Origin: Desulforamulus aquiferis
GTDB lineage: Bacteria > Bacillota > Desulfotomaculia > Desulfotomaculales > Desulfotomaculaceae
Reading direction: 5' to 3'
Length of the DNA: 33,573 nucleotides
Assembly: GCA_004143605.1 (NCBI GenBank)
Contig: AWVY01000028.1
Location: 4,695-38,267 of the forward strand
Under the pieces are notes generated by a model, which searched no databases, was not told the origin of the DNA, and worked only from the letters and a program-made list of their open reading frames with translations. Shown one piece after another: positions 19,031 to 27,597 of this stretch. The number at the start of each line of letters is the position of its first letter. The first letter of the stretch is position 1. Made by a program: the position numbers and the translations under genes.

Positions 19031-20100
19031 ATGGGTAATAAAAACAGGGTTGCAATATGGGAGGACTTACTGATGTCCCCGGCATCTTGGTGGGAAACGC
19101 TGTAGACAAAAGCGGACGTACGGGATGCACAGTAATTCTTTGCCCTGGTGGGGCGATCCCGGGCGTAGAGGTTAGTGGAGGTAGCCGGTACCCAGAATAC
19201 CGATATTATCCGCCCTGGCGCCTCGGAATATCCTGTATATGGTGTTCTTCTAACAGGCGGCAGTTTCTTCGGGTTACCCGCATCGGGTGGGGTAATGCGT
19301 TGGCTCGTTGAGAAGGGGATCGACGAAGTACCTCTCGTACCTGCAGCGGTCATCTTCGACCTACCCTTTGCCAAGGGTTCAAACCCGCCTGACGCAGCTC
19401 TGGCCTACGCTGCCTGCCAGTCTGCAAATGCGGGTCCCGTGGCAGAAGGAAATGTGGGTGCCGGGGCGGGAGCGACGGTGGGGAAAATCTACGGGATACC
19501 GATGAAAGGCGGACTAGGTACTGCCTCCCTGGGCATCCCAGGTGGCCCTGTGGTGGCGGCACTGGCGGTGGTCAATGCCCTAGGAGATATATGGGATCGA
19601 GGGCGTATCGTCGTCGGGGCGAGATGGCCTGATGGAACATTCGTCAATCAGACCCGGGCTATGCTGGACGGTGTGCCGTCACCGTTGTACTATCAGAGTA
19701 CCACAATCGCCGTAGTGGTTACCACAGAGCGGCTGACCAAGCAGAGGCCAACCGGGTAGCGAGACTCGCAGACGATGGGATGGCCCGGGCCATCTCCCCA
19801 ATCACACTCAGTGGGACGGTGACACGGTCTTCTGCCTCGCACTGCTCCCACACCAGCAACATGTCGAGAGATGCCGTCGTTACAATCGTGGGCACAGCCG
19901 CCGCGGTGGTACTGGAACAGGCAATTATACGGGGGGCACTGGCGGCACAAACGGGATATACGCACAAAAATAAGCATCGTACAAGACCCCTTCATTACCT
20001 GGACGATAAAGAAATGGAAAGTTGCATAAATAGTCCAAAACACTCAATCAATCCAATAAAGAAAAAGTTTGGAATTACATCAGGTCAATACTACAAATAA
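19031..20100 (+). pseudogene. P1 family peptidase (DmpA/NylC-like), frame-disrupted and GC-rich
   Basis: Joined frames resemble self-cleaving N-terminal-nucleophile peptidases of the P1/S58 family: LTDVPGILVGNAVD at the start, GCTVILCPGGAIPGVEV, TGGSFFGLPASGGVMRWL, EGNVGAGAGATVGK, then YYQSTTIAVVVT, where the family is processed before the nucleophile Ser/Thr, and the C-terminal RDAVVTIVGTAAAVVLEQAI. The likely start is ATG 19031 with RBS AAGGGTGAG. Breaks occur near 19055, 19175, 19740, 19800 and 19875. The region is visibly GC-rich with different codon use until about 19955, then AT-rich, which suggests transfer; the natural C-terminus is unclear and the last 40 codons of the frame do not look like the family. 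Relatives are aminopeptidases/amidases acting on small peptides or amides. Confidence 0.75.
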
Positions 20101-20167
20101 AAGAAAACTCTTACTGATGATATTAACCTCAAAGAAAGGGAGCAGGTCGGTCAGGCCTTCAGGAAAT

Positions 20168-20226
20168 AAAAATCCTCCCTAACTATCTGCAGTTTACTGA
20201 CAGATAGTTAAGGAGGAAATCCGTTG
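20168..20226 (-). other. Orphan copy of integrase leader hairpin (also a terminator)
   Basis: Nearly the same sequence as the leader of the integrase at 24598-24658: CTATCTGCAGT, TTACTGACAGA, TAAGGAGGAAATCCGTTG are shared. The minus-strand stem is TCCTCC...GGAGGA and a TTTTTATTT tract follows. Here no integrase follows; it lies 19 nt after the stop of the radical-SAM remnant and could end that transcript. It reads as a relic of a third element copy. Confidence 0.6.
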
Positions 20227-20244
20227 TGTTTTAATGTTTATAAA

Positions 20245-20601
20245 TTATTTTGAAACGCCGTAGCCAGCTTCCCATAACATATCCCAAGCTTGTCTTACTG
20301 AGAAGCCTCTACTCTTTTCAGTTTGAGATGCTGTATCTCTAGGATTAGCTCCATATTCTGCGTAAAGCTGATTAACACCAGTTAGTAGTGTCATTTGGGT
20401 CACTTCATGGGCATTCATAGCTCTTTTGGGAAGGGTAACAAGTCTAGTAACTGCAGCTATTTTGGTTAACTCTATGGCAGGAATTTGTCCTTTTTCATAT
20501 AGGGGTGTAGACGGAACTGGAATACGTCTCATAACTGCCATAACTTTAACATTAAACGCCAGTTCCATCTGGTTTATGTCCTTTAAACATTGGTGATTCT
20601 G
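20245..20601 (-). pseudogene. C-terminal remnant of a radical-SAM (BioB/HydE/PylB-like) enzyme
   Basis: The reading frame is open from 20601 to a stop at 20245 (about 118 residues) and resembles the C-terminal third of BioB/HydE/PylB-type radical-SAM barrels: RRIPVPSTPLYEKGQIP, ELTKIAAVTRLV, TLLTGVNQLYAEYGANPRDT, then a final EAGYGVSK. The CxxxCxxC cluster domain is absent, and an in-frame stop lies directly upstream (20602-20604), so the gene is cut off at its 5' side near the istB remnant. ATG 20568 has only a weak ribosome site. The substrate cannot be named from this part, and the assignment is from motif memory, not alignment. It is unlikely to be active. Confidence 0.45.
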
Positions 20602-20670
20602 CTATTCTTTAAACAAGTTTATAGCCGTATTCTAGATGATTTGCTTGTGCAGGCCCAGGTGTGATCTTAC

Positions 20671-21322
20671 AGCTACCAGCAGTTTCTTAGCAAGTTACTT
20701 ACCCATGAACTAAAGAAGAGGGAAATCAAACAAATGGAAAAGCGGCTCAAACTGTCTGCTTTTCCGGAATACAAAACACTTCAAGAGTTTAGTGTGGCTG
20801 AACAACAATCCCTGAGTCAAAAACAACTAAACTAACTCCAAGAACTGGTGTGGATGGAGCAGGCGTACAGCCTTATCCTACTGGGACCATCTGGGGTGGT
20901 AAAACCCATATGGCCACAGGCCTGGGCATAGAGGCTATTCAACGAGGCTTCAAAATGTCATTTGTCATGATGGATAGCCTGATTAATATGTTAAAAACCC
21001 AAGAAATCTCGAGGACTTTTCGGCCAAGGTGAAACGGATAATTGAGAGTGATATGGTTATTATTGATGACTTAATGTTCATGGCAATGGATAAACCCGAA
21101 GCAAATCTATTCTTCCAGCTTATTAACAAACTCTACGGGCAAACTGCTTTGATAATCACATCCAACAAGGGGCCGGAGGATTGGGGAGATTTGCTAGGTG
21201 ACCCGGCAATTACTATGGCCATCTTGGATAGAATTATCCACAAAAGCGAAATCATTCATTTGACTGGTGATAGTCAACGAATTAAGAACAGGCAAACAAT
21301 CTTCGGGAAACCAGATAGCTAG
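20671..21322 (+). pseudogene. istB: IS21-family helper ATPase (istB) remnant
   Basis: An AAA+ transposition helper like IstB: the N-terminal KKREIKQMEKRLKLSAFPEYKTL, a Walker A that reads GPSGVGKTH only if one G is restored near 20900, VIIDDLMFM as Walker B, and TALIITSNKGPEDWG as sensor I. The C-terminus YFGKP-like ending is QTIFGKPDS. There is an in-frame stop (TAA 20833-20835, after QKQLN) plus a second one-base loss near 21015. No istA gene precedes it, and the 5' side abuts the radical-SAM remnant, so the element is dead. Its right end is recognisable just downstream. Confidence 0.8.
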
Positions 21323-21371
21323 GTGTACATTCTTATTTAATAAAATTTGTACATTGCTACTTGACGGTCAC
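21323..21371 (+). mobile_element. Right end of IS21-family element
   Basis: Directly after the istB stop, TGTACATT occurs twice 24 bp apart (21324-21331 and 21348-21355), like the repeated terminal sequences of IS21-family ends, and the tract finishes TGACGGTCACA. The left end and istA are not present. From 21372 to 21700 I see no gene. Confidence 0.5.
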
Positions 21372-21701
21372 AGGAGGTCCAACGTCTCGTTAAGGATTTT
21401 ACCCCTCTACACTTTATAGGGGACTTAAACCCTCTTTGTACAAGGAGTAACCACAATATTTATTATGTAATAAGTGGCAAAAGGATGAAAAGAATACGAT
21501 GAGGTCAATAGTATTTATGTCTCTAAAAGACAGCTTGAAACATAGGACTTATACTTTTACTTAACTCATATAAACTAAATTGTAGGACAAGGCTGTCCGG
21601 TATTCTAACCTAAAATGTCCTGTATTATTAGGACAGGTTTGTCGCCACACAAAAAGAATAGGTGACTGTTTACTTCCTCAAGAATAAATTTTAAATAAGT
21701 A

Positions 21702-21730
21702 TTGACTACATAATATGTGTAGAGTAATAT
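21702..21730 (+). promoter_or_regulatory. Promoter with overlapping palindrome for PadR regulator
   Basis: TTGACT (21702-21707), a 17-nt spacer, TAATAT (21725-21730). The spacer holds CTACA-N7-TGTAG (21706-21722), also readable as ACATA/TATGT, like the ATGT/ACAT operators of PadR proteins. This suggests autorepression. Confidence 0.6.
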
Positions 21731-21774
21731 ATGTGCATAGTTATATATAATACGATTAACATAGGGGGATTAAC

Positions 21775-22326
21775 TTGTCTTTAGCTCACGCATTACTTGG
21801 TTTAGTAAGATATCAACCATCTACTGGATACCAATTAAAGGATAATTTTCAGCATTCAATTCACTTCATCTGGAATGCCACGCTACCTCAAATCTATAGA
21901 ACATTAAACCAAATGGAAAACCAGGGGTGGCTAAGGGCTGAAATAGTAACGCAAGTTGGTAAACCTAACCGCAAAGTATATCATATTACAGAGGAAGGAC
22001 TGAAAGAGTTTCATCGTTGGTTGAATGAGCCAATGGAACCACTTGGGTTAAAAGACTCCACTCTAATAAAAGTATTCTTTGGAAATGGTGCTGACCCCGA
22101 ACAATTCGATATTAACCTACAGAAGCTCCGTGATTATTACACTGAGCAGTTAAATATATTCCAGCTAAAATGTTCTGAAATCATTCAAAATGAGGTAAAA
22201 AAACATGGTTGTCCTTCTGAAGGTGTATATTGGGATCTATCCGTGGATTTTGGTGTTAGATGGAGCAAAATGATTGTCGAATGGTGTGAACATGCACAGA
22301 AGGTTCACAAAGAACTAAAAGGGTAA
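21775..22326 (+). CDS. PadR-family transcriptional regulator
   Basis: 183 residues. The N-terminal winged helix (HALLGLVRYQPSTGYQLKD, IYRTLNQMENQGWL, KVYHITEEGLKEFHRWL) occupies residues 1-80, and a helical Vir-type dimerisation domain follows, typical of PadR subfamily 2. The start is TTG 21775 with AGGGGG 6 nt upstream. Its promoter holds a PadR-like palindrome. It lies about 110 nt upstream of an esterase gene on the same strand, the common arrangement of a PadR repressor with its target; the inducer is unknown. The frame is intact. Confidence 0.88.
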   Translation: MSLAHALLGLVRYQPSTGYQLKDNFQHSIHFIWNATLPQIYRTLNQMENQGWLRAEIVTQVGKPNRKVYHITEEGLKEFHRWLNEPMEPLGLKDSTLIKVFFGNGADPEQFDINLQKLRDYYTEQLNIFQLKCSEIIQNEVKKHGCPSEGVYWDLSVDFGVRWSKMIVEWCEHAQKVHKELKG

Positions 22327-22437
22327 AATTAATTAGAAGGGGGGCCTCTAATTTTGCTGAATAAGTATTTTGAAAACTAAAACGGGAATTGACACTTATG
22401 GAGGCAAAAAGAAATACCTATAATGATGGAGGTAAAT

Positions 22438-23332
22438 ATGTCATCTATAAGAGAATTTCTAGTAGGAGAAATGGCAAAATTAGATATTTCTAAAAGAACT
22501 GTAGAAGAAATTCGACATGATTATATAAATATTGCAAAAACACGAAACTTCCTCCTGGTACTAGCGTAGAAAGAATATTGATCGATGATTTACCGGCAGA
22601 ATGGGTGAAAGCAGCTAATGTTCCAAATGATAAAACACAGCTAATACTATATTTCCATGGAGGAGGTTTTTTTCTGGCTCCTGTGAAAATCACCGACATT
22701 TTGCAGCTGTTCTCTCTGAGGCTTGTGGTGTTCGAGTTCTATTAGTGGAATATAGGCTTGCACCAGAGCATAAATACCCTGCCGCAAATGAAGATTGTCT
22801 AGCAGCTTACCGATGGTTAATTAAGAGTGGTATCTCTGCTAAAGATATTGTGATAGGTGGAGATTCCGCAGGGGGTAGCCTCACGCTGATGACCTTACTA
22901 TCATTACGAGATACAGGTGATACACTTCCAGCAGCCGCATTTATGTTATCACTCTGGGGAGACCTGATAAATTTTGATGGGGAATCCTATAAAACAAGAG
23001 CGGAAATGGATTTTATGAACAGTCTAGAAAGTTCTCAAATATGTTCAGATATGTTTATAGGTACCTTACCTACCAAACCTTTAATTTTATCACCAATTTG
23101 GGAGAATCTAGAAGGGATACCTAATCTATTAATTCAGGTTGGTGACCATGAAATATTATTGAGTGACTCCACTCGATTATCAGAGCGTGCAAAAGAGGCT
23201 GGGGTAGATGTTAAATTAGAAGTTTGGGATAATATGTGGCATGTATTTCAGCTCTTTGCACCATATGTACCTGAGGCAAACCAAGCAATTAACAATATAG
23301 GCAAATTTGTTAAAAACAATTTCGGTAATTAA
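22438..23332 (+). pseudogene. Alpha/beta hydrolase of the hormone-sensitive-lipase family, frame-disrupted
   Basis: Joined frames give about 298 residues. The oxyanion motif is YFHGGGF, the nucleophile elbow GGDSAGGSL, and the triad is completed by Asp in IQVGDHEIL and His in DNMWHVFQ; VEYRLAPEHKYPA is diagnostic of the HSL family. Two one-base losses, both in homopolymers (A run near 22535, T run near 22670), split the frame, while every catalytic residue stays intact, so a sequencing artefact is plausible. ATG 22438 has GGAGG 5-6 nt upstream. Reaction: hydrolysis of short acyl esters, probably cytosolic. It may be regulated by the PadR protein upstream. Confidence 0.85.
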
Positions 23333-23406
23333 CACTACCTAAATAAATTCAAGATTTTGAAAATTATAGTGTAATCAAATTAAATTTTACGCATAGATAA
23401 CAAAAG

Positions 23407-23442
23407 GCTCGCTGGCTTAATTGCTGGCGAGCTAAGTTTTTT
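23407..23442 (+). terminator. Terminator after esterase
   Basis: GCTCGCTGGC pairs with GCTGGCGAGC (two wobble pairs), then TTTTTT at 23437-23442. Confidence 0.75.
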
Positions 23443-23476
23443 GTTGTTACATACTTGCTAAGTGTTGAAAACTAAC

Positions 23477-23569
23477 TTAGGAAAATAAATTTAAAGCATC
23501 GCGGTAAACAAATAATGCAATTAATACAATACCAACCATTAAGAACCTAAAATTGGTCAGTTTAAACAT
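23477..23569 (-). CDS. Possible 30-residue single-helix membrane peptide
   Basis: ATG 23569 to TAA 23477 encodes a peptide with one clear membrane helix (FLMVGIVLIALFVY) flanked by MFKLTNFR and YRDALNLFS. Composition looks protein-like, but there is no good ribosome site (only CCCCTTAG upstream), so expression is doubtful. It lies downstream of the integrase terminator in a 330-nt gap otherwise empty apart from two terminators. Confidence 0.25.
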   Translation of the reverse strand: MFKLTNFRFLMVGIVLIALFVYRDALNLFS

Positions 23570-23613
23570 CTAAGGGGATAAGTGTAGCGTAATAAATTAA
23601 ATACTTAAAATTT

Positions 23614-23657
23614 AAAAAATAAAAACCGAGTAGAGATAATTCAATCCTCTACCCGGT
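23614..23657 (-). terminator. Terminator for integrase A
   Basis: On the minus strand ACCGGGTAGAG pairs with CTCTACTCGGT and is followed by TTTTTATTTTTT, just past the integrase stop. Confidence 0.8.
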
Positions 23658-23663
23658 ATAATA

Positions 23664-24593
23664 TCATTTTATCTTTCTTACCTTATTTCTTTGAGGTGCA
23701 AATGTATTAAGTGGTGAAGTGGTAGTATGCTGCTGACGCAAGTCATTTTGAGTTAGAGAAACATATCGCTTAGTCATAGTAAGATCAATATATCCTAGAG
23801 TTTTTTGTAGAGCCAGAGCATGACCTCCGTTTCTAAGATATTGAAGAGCAAATGCGTGGCGAAGTTCATAAGGGCGAATTTTTCTGCTAAGCTTTTTACT
23901 ATAAATTTCAAGTCTGTCTCCCCACGTCATAGAATTCATGTAACCACCTTCAGTAGTACAGAATACCGGGACGTTATCTTTCCAAGCAGGGTGACGAGCC
24001 TGAATTAATTCCCTAACTGTATTTACTGTCACTGGAGATATAGGCAATGAACGGCTTATTCTAGTCTTAGCTATATCGGAACGTATATATACTTCAAGGG
24101 AACGGAGGTTAATATCATCTATTAAAAGAGAGAAAGCTTCCTTTGGGCGAATGCCTGTATCTAATGTAAGTAAAAGCAGTGCGTAATCCCGCAGACCAGA
24201 GAAGGTATCTTTATCCGGTAAAGTAAGTAATTTGGCAAGGGTACTTCTTCAATATTTACTATTCTGCCTTCATCTTTTCTCCTTTTAAAACCCTCTAATG
24301 GGTTTTTCACTATATATTCTTCTTTGACACACCAATCAAAAAATGCTTTGAGATAAACTAGGCGAAGATTAAAAGTAGCAGGCTTAACTGGCTGTGCCAT
24401 ATATTCTAAAACAGCGGGTTTTAGGTGTTCATTGTCAAATGCTTCGGGGTAACGAGAAAATAATATGTTAACATGGGAACGGTAGTCTTTTATTGTTCTC
24501 TCGCTTAGCCCTTGGGCCTGTTTCCAAAAAAGAAATCCCTGTAATGCTTCCTCAAGTTATAACCTTGGCTTTACTAATCTTTCTCTTTGACAT
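23664..24593 (-). pseudogene. Tyrosine integrase A, frame-disrupted
   Basis: Joined frames give about 310 residues. The N-terminal SAM-like arm (FWKQAQGLSERTIKDYRSHV, YMAQPVKPATFNLRLVYLKAF) precedes a catalytic domain with the Arg in TGIRPKEAF, HxxR in ELRHAFALQYLRNGGHAL and the Tyr nucleophile in MTKRYVSLT. Breaks equal one-base losses near 24558 (after KAKVIT) and near 24240 (before LAKLLTLPDKD). The start is ATG 24593; its GGAGGA ribosome site is in the stem of the leader hairpin. It is closely related to integrase B at 27.6 kb. The gene sits next to a duplicated tRNA-Arg 3' half, its probable attachment site. Reaction: site-specific recombination at tRNA-Arg. Confidence 0.88.
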
Positions 24594-24597
24594 AAAT

Positions 24598-24679
24598 AAA
24601 ATCCTCCTTCGCTATCTGCAGTATTTACTGACAGAGTAGTAAGGAGGAAATCCGTTGCGGTTAATTTAGGTACAACGGA
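24598..24679 (-). promoter_or_regulatory. Integrase A leader: SD-masking hairpin and TCCGTTG/CAACGGA boxes
   Basis: On the minus strand TCCTCC-type and GGAGGA arms (24602-24607 with 24643-24648, extended by CTATCTG/CAGA pairing) form a terminator-like hairpin followed by TTTTATTT. The integrase Shine-Dalgarno is its 3' arm, 8 nt before ATG. TCCGTTG (24651-24657) and CAACGGA (24673-24679) make an inverted pair beside it. Confidence 0.6.
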
Positions 24680-24711
24680 CAAGCAGTTTTTTACTGCTTT
24701 TTAGATCGTCG

Positions 24712-24785
24712 AAACCCGTAAACCTGCATAATTCCTAAATGGCGTCCCAGAAGGGATTCGAACCCCTGACCTACGGATTAGAAGT
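24712..24785. repeat. Attachment-site direct repeat, distal copy (partial tRNA-Arg)
   Basis: Identical, apart from one base, to 28641-28714. It contains the 3' half of tRNA-Arg (24740-24785: CCA end, acceptor strand, T arm, half anticodon stem) plus the 28 bp beyond the tRNA. The match ends inside the anticodon loop/stem, where the sequence changes to GCGAG. This is the expected attR of an element inserted in the tRNA. Confidence 0.85.
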
Positions 24786-25075
24786 GCGAGTTTACCCTTA
24801 CGTTGAGCTGCGTCCTATTAGCGCGGGAATCTGACCTTATGCTACTCGGTTATGTTCATCGGACAGGCGGTTTTAGCAAGCCTTTTCTTAGACCGACTCC
24901 GTTGCTCTCGTCCTACGGTGTGTGTTTCGCTATGAAACGGCAATCTCTTACTGCCGACGCTCTTTTGACGAAAAAACCCAACGCCCCCGGCGAAGGGAAC
25001 GTTAGTATGTTAGAGCTTGGGCTCTTGGAATTCTTATTGAAACAAGAAATTTAATCTCCAGCGGGTTATTACTTT
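24786..25075. other. Unexplained element-end segment
   Basis: This stretch between the distal att repeat and the doc gene is locally GC-rich and has a continuous + strand frame (to 25054) with no ribosome site and no family resemblance, so I do not call a gene. An 11-bp match to the tRNA-Arg anticodon/D arm, TCCGTTGCTCT, occurs at 24898-24908. Confidence 0.4.
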
Positions 25076-25105
25076 TTTTGATAAAATCTTTGAAATACGC
25101 AGTAA

Positions 25106-25489
25106 CTACCTTCTCACCTTATGTTCCTTAATCCATTGGGAAATATATTCCCTTGATAGAATACCCTCAGCAATAGCCAATCCCAAATCTACAAGTTCAT
25201 CCTGGTCATATTCAATATGATAATCATTATAATCCAGTAGGATCAGCATCAAGTAAATACCCATCCGCTTATTACCATCCACAAAAGGGTGGTTGTTGAT
25301 GACCCCGTGACATATTGCACCTATTTTGCTTTCTATGTCTGGATAAAGATCCTGTCCATCAAAGGTTGCCTGGGCACTATAAATAGCTGATTGAAGTAAT
25401 TTTATGTCTCTTAAACCAGGAGCACCACCTGTTCTTTGTACCATTTTTTCATGCAGTTTAAGAATATAATCAATAGACAACCATTTCAT
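25106..25489 (-). CDS. doc: Doc-type Fic toxin
   Basis: 127 residues, typical length for death-on-curing proteins. The Fic motif is HPFVDGNKRMG (His67 to Arg75). The N-terminal WLSIDYILKLHEKMVQRTGG and GLRDIKLLQSAIYSAQATF are usual Doc segments. In the P1 phage system, Doc phosphorylates EF-Tu and stops translation; similar action here is inferred. Its ATG overlaps the antitoxin stop by 4 nt (ATGA), so translation is coupled. It is cargo of the tRNA-Arg element, where such a pair may stabilise the element. Confidence 0.92.
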   Translation of the reverse strand: MKWLSIDYILKLHEKMVQRTGGAPGLRDIKLLQSAIYSAQATFDGQDLYPDIESKIGAICHGVINNHPFVDGNKRMGIYLMLILLDYNDYHIEYDQDELVDLGLAIAEGILSREYISQWIKEHKVRR

Positions 25490-25725
25490 TCAGCCAACCT
25501 CTTAAAAGCATCTAAGTTCTTTTCCAGAATCTCATCTGATATTTTATCAAGTTTCATTTCCTCTAACCGCTGCGCTTCGTAATCCTCAAAATCAATAATC
25601 AAATATCTTGGTTTATTATTCTTCATAACAATCACTTTTTTCTTTTCGTCAACAAGTCGTGCAATTTTAGAGAAATTTTGGTTAGCATCCGAAATGCTTA
25701 CAATACAGTCTGTGTTAATGTTCAT
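25486..25725 (-). CDS. phd: Phd/YefM-type antitoxin
   Basis: 79 residues. The N-terminal DNA-binding half (IVSISDANQNFSKIARLVDEKKKVIVMKNNKPRYLII) matches the Phd/YefM fold, and the acidic C-terminal helix (LDKISDEILEKNLDAFKRLAE) would cover the toxin. RBS AGAAGG 8 nt before ATG. Upstream, TTTAGG-N10-CCTAAA (25765-25786) overlaps the probable promoter (minus-10 TATGAT at 25754-25759) and is a candidate operator for autorepression by the complex. Confidence 0.9.
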   Translation of the reverse strand: MNINTDCIVSISDANQNFSKIARLVDEKKKVIVMKNNKPRYLIIDFEDYEAQRLEEMKLDKISDEILEKNLDAFKRLAE

Positions 25726-25764
25726 ATTAGCACCTTCTTAGAGTTTTATTTATATCATATCACA

Positions 25765-25786
25765 TTTAGGATGTATTTAACCTAAA
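25765..25786. promoter_or_regulatory. Candidate phd-doc operator
   Basis: Inverted repeat TTTAGG (25765-25770), 10-bp spacer, CCTAAA (25781-25786), just upstream of a TATGAT minus-10-like box on the minus strand. Confidence 0.45.
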
Positions 25787-25947
25787 ATTTATACATCTTG
25801 CAACGAATATTCTATAACGTTTTTTATTGCACAACATTATGCAAATGCGTACTTCCTTACTGAGATTTAAGTTTTTCTGACAGACTATTGAATCAACAAA
25901 TTAATCCGAATGCAAAAAAATTTGTGTGTACGGTTGAGGTACTTTCC

Positions 25948-26093
25948 TAAGGGCAAACACCCCTACGCCCCCGTGGGTAGGGGGCCTTTACTGCTGCGAA
26001 TGAAACACAATATTAATTGTGTTTCATTCAGTAGCCAGTATTACTCACCGTAAGAGACTAAAATGAAGACCCCCACCAGGGGGAAGTGGGGGT
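25948..26093. other. Cluster of three strong hairpins in a non-coding gap
   Basis: Stem 1: CCCCTAC (25960-25966) with GTAGGGG (25977-25983), extended outside by AAGG/CCTT. Stem 2: a perfect 14-bp pair GAATGAAACACAAT (25998-26011) with its complement (26016-26029), loop ATTA. Stem 3: ACCCCCAC (26069-26076) with GTGGGGGT (26086-26093). No ORF is supported in 25790-26190. It could be an RNA, a terminator cluster between the unknown gene and phd-doc, or a DNA transfer/replication site. Confidence 0.55.
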
Positions 26094-26192
26094 ATCTGAC
26101 AGGGAAGGGCGTTTTATAAAAAAACACAAAACTGTAGGTTATTCAAAAGGATTAGTTATTAAATTTCGCTGTTAAAGGAAAATGGTAAATAA

Positions 26193-27412
26193 TTATTGAG
26201 AAGAACGGTACCAGTTAATGGTTTCTTTATCATCAGTATTGTTAAGATCGGGATAATTGCTTACATTTACGTTTAGTATTCCTCGGGAGTCAAAAAGGGT
26301 AGCCTTTGTAGGATCAAAAACAAAGTCAGTAGTTGTTTTTAGTCTTTTTCCTACTGCTTCTAAGGAATGATTTTGAATCTTACGAGACAGATCTTGGCTA
26401 TATCTACTCATGGAAGAAATCGTTTCTAGGTAAGATATATTATCAAAAAGTTTCACAACGGTGTATAAACCAATTATATTTGGCTCTTTATAAATAATAC
26501 GTATATTTCCTTTTGTAAGGTAAGGAGTTGCTTCATATCCGTGAATAGTCATAACTTTTAAAGCTGGAGAGGCCAGATCAGGAATAGAACCTTCAATAAT
26601 TGCTTTTGCAACATCTGGATAAAGATTAAGATCCTCAACATGGAGTTCTGCAAAAACTTGAGCATCTGCATTTGGAATGTCAGAATTATCTTTTTCAATT
26701 TTAATATCCGGGTTGTTCTCAATTACAGACAAGCAAATAAATGAACCAACTTCAGCAAAAGGATTATAAAAATTCTCGTTATGCTTAGAGAGTATATCAT
26801 TATAAGGTGTTCTTAATTGCTTGGTTAGTTCATCAGGAATAACCGTAATTCTAGCCTTGAGATTCACAAACCTGTCTATGAAAGCCGAATGTTTACTTAT
26901 ATCTATTAATACTGGAATTGGTTTACCTTCTTTGGGCACCATTATTGTGTTTGTTAACTCTTGGTTATCTTTACCATCGTTAACTGGGTGAATAAAAGTA
27001 TCAAATCCGTCTCTATATAAGAAACAGAGTCTTAAATTATTAAGAGTAGGAAGAATGCTAACGGGAACTTGTAACACTTTCCAATCCGTAGATAATTGAC
27101 AATGGTTAATTATTTTCCATTTTCAAACGTCCTCTTTAAAATTTTTTCAGATGATGGCCCAGGAACTGAAGGTAAGAATGACATCGGGAGAAAAGTTTGA
27201 GAATATTTACTGAGAAAGCCTGAACACTCAATTATATCTCCAAGGGCAAGTTCATTTTCCTTTAGTTTAGGAAAAATCTCTTCAATGTCATAGTATTTTC
27301 GCTTAGTCAAATTTTTAACGATCTTCAAACATTTTGGCCCATATTCAATTACTGCTTTATATGAACCTAATATTGCTAACCCATTTTTTAGTAACCCAAT
27401 AAAACTATCCAT
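26193..27412 (-). pseudogene. Unknown ~406-residue cargo protein of the tRNA-Arg element, one frame break
   Basis: Two ORFs (27412 to about 27115, then to 26193) join through a single missing base near 27115: RTFEN in one frame continues as WKIINHCQLSTDWKVLQVPV in the other, which is open across the gap. The N-terminus (DSFIGLLKNGLAILGSYKAV) is mildly hydrophobic, followed by a basic KIVKNLTKRKYYD. The rest is mixed alpha/beta with no motif I recognise: IMVPKEGKPIPVLIDISKHSA, AQVFAELHVEDLNLYPDVAK, and a C-terminal NPD-rich tail. RBS AGAAAGG before ATG 27412. It sits between the integrase and phd-doc in a small element; it could be defence, maintenance or transfer cargo, but no function is shown. 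Confidence 0.65.
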
Positions 27413-27597
27413 CTTAGTATTCCTTTCTAAGTTTTATTTTGTTTTTATTCCTAAATCGTTTTGAAGTAGTAGTCCATAACTGATTATTAATTCCATTAAG
27501 TAGTTATTTTACCTCCTTTTATATGTAAAGAAATGTAATCATTTGGCTATTTTTAGCAAAAGAACATACTCCCTACGGATTGGCATTGTGTATTTTT

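Noticed and set aside
20245..20568. Complete small protein of 107 residues
   Set aside because: Sequence resembles only the C-terminal part of a radical-SAM enzyme, the frame continues upstream of the ATG, and the ribosome site is poor.
24803..25054. 83-codon + strand ORF
   Set aside because: No ribosome site, low-complexity mix without a family look, and it runs from the broken tRNA copy; probably open by composition.
25945..25990. Cyclic di-GMP riboswitch, suggested by AAGGGCAAACA
   Set aside because: Only the short GGGCAAA string fits; the second helix and receptor motifs of the class are absent and no suitable downstream gene is in position.
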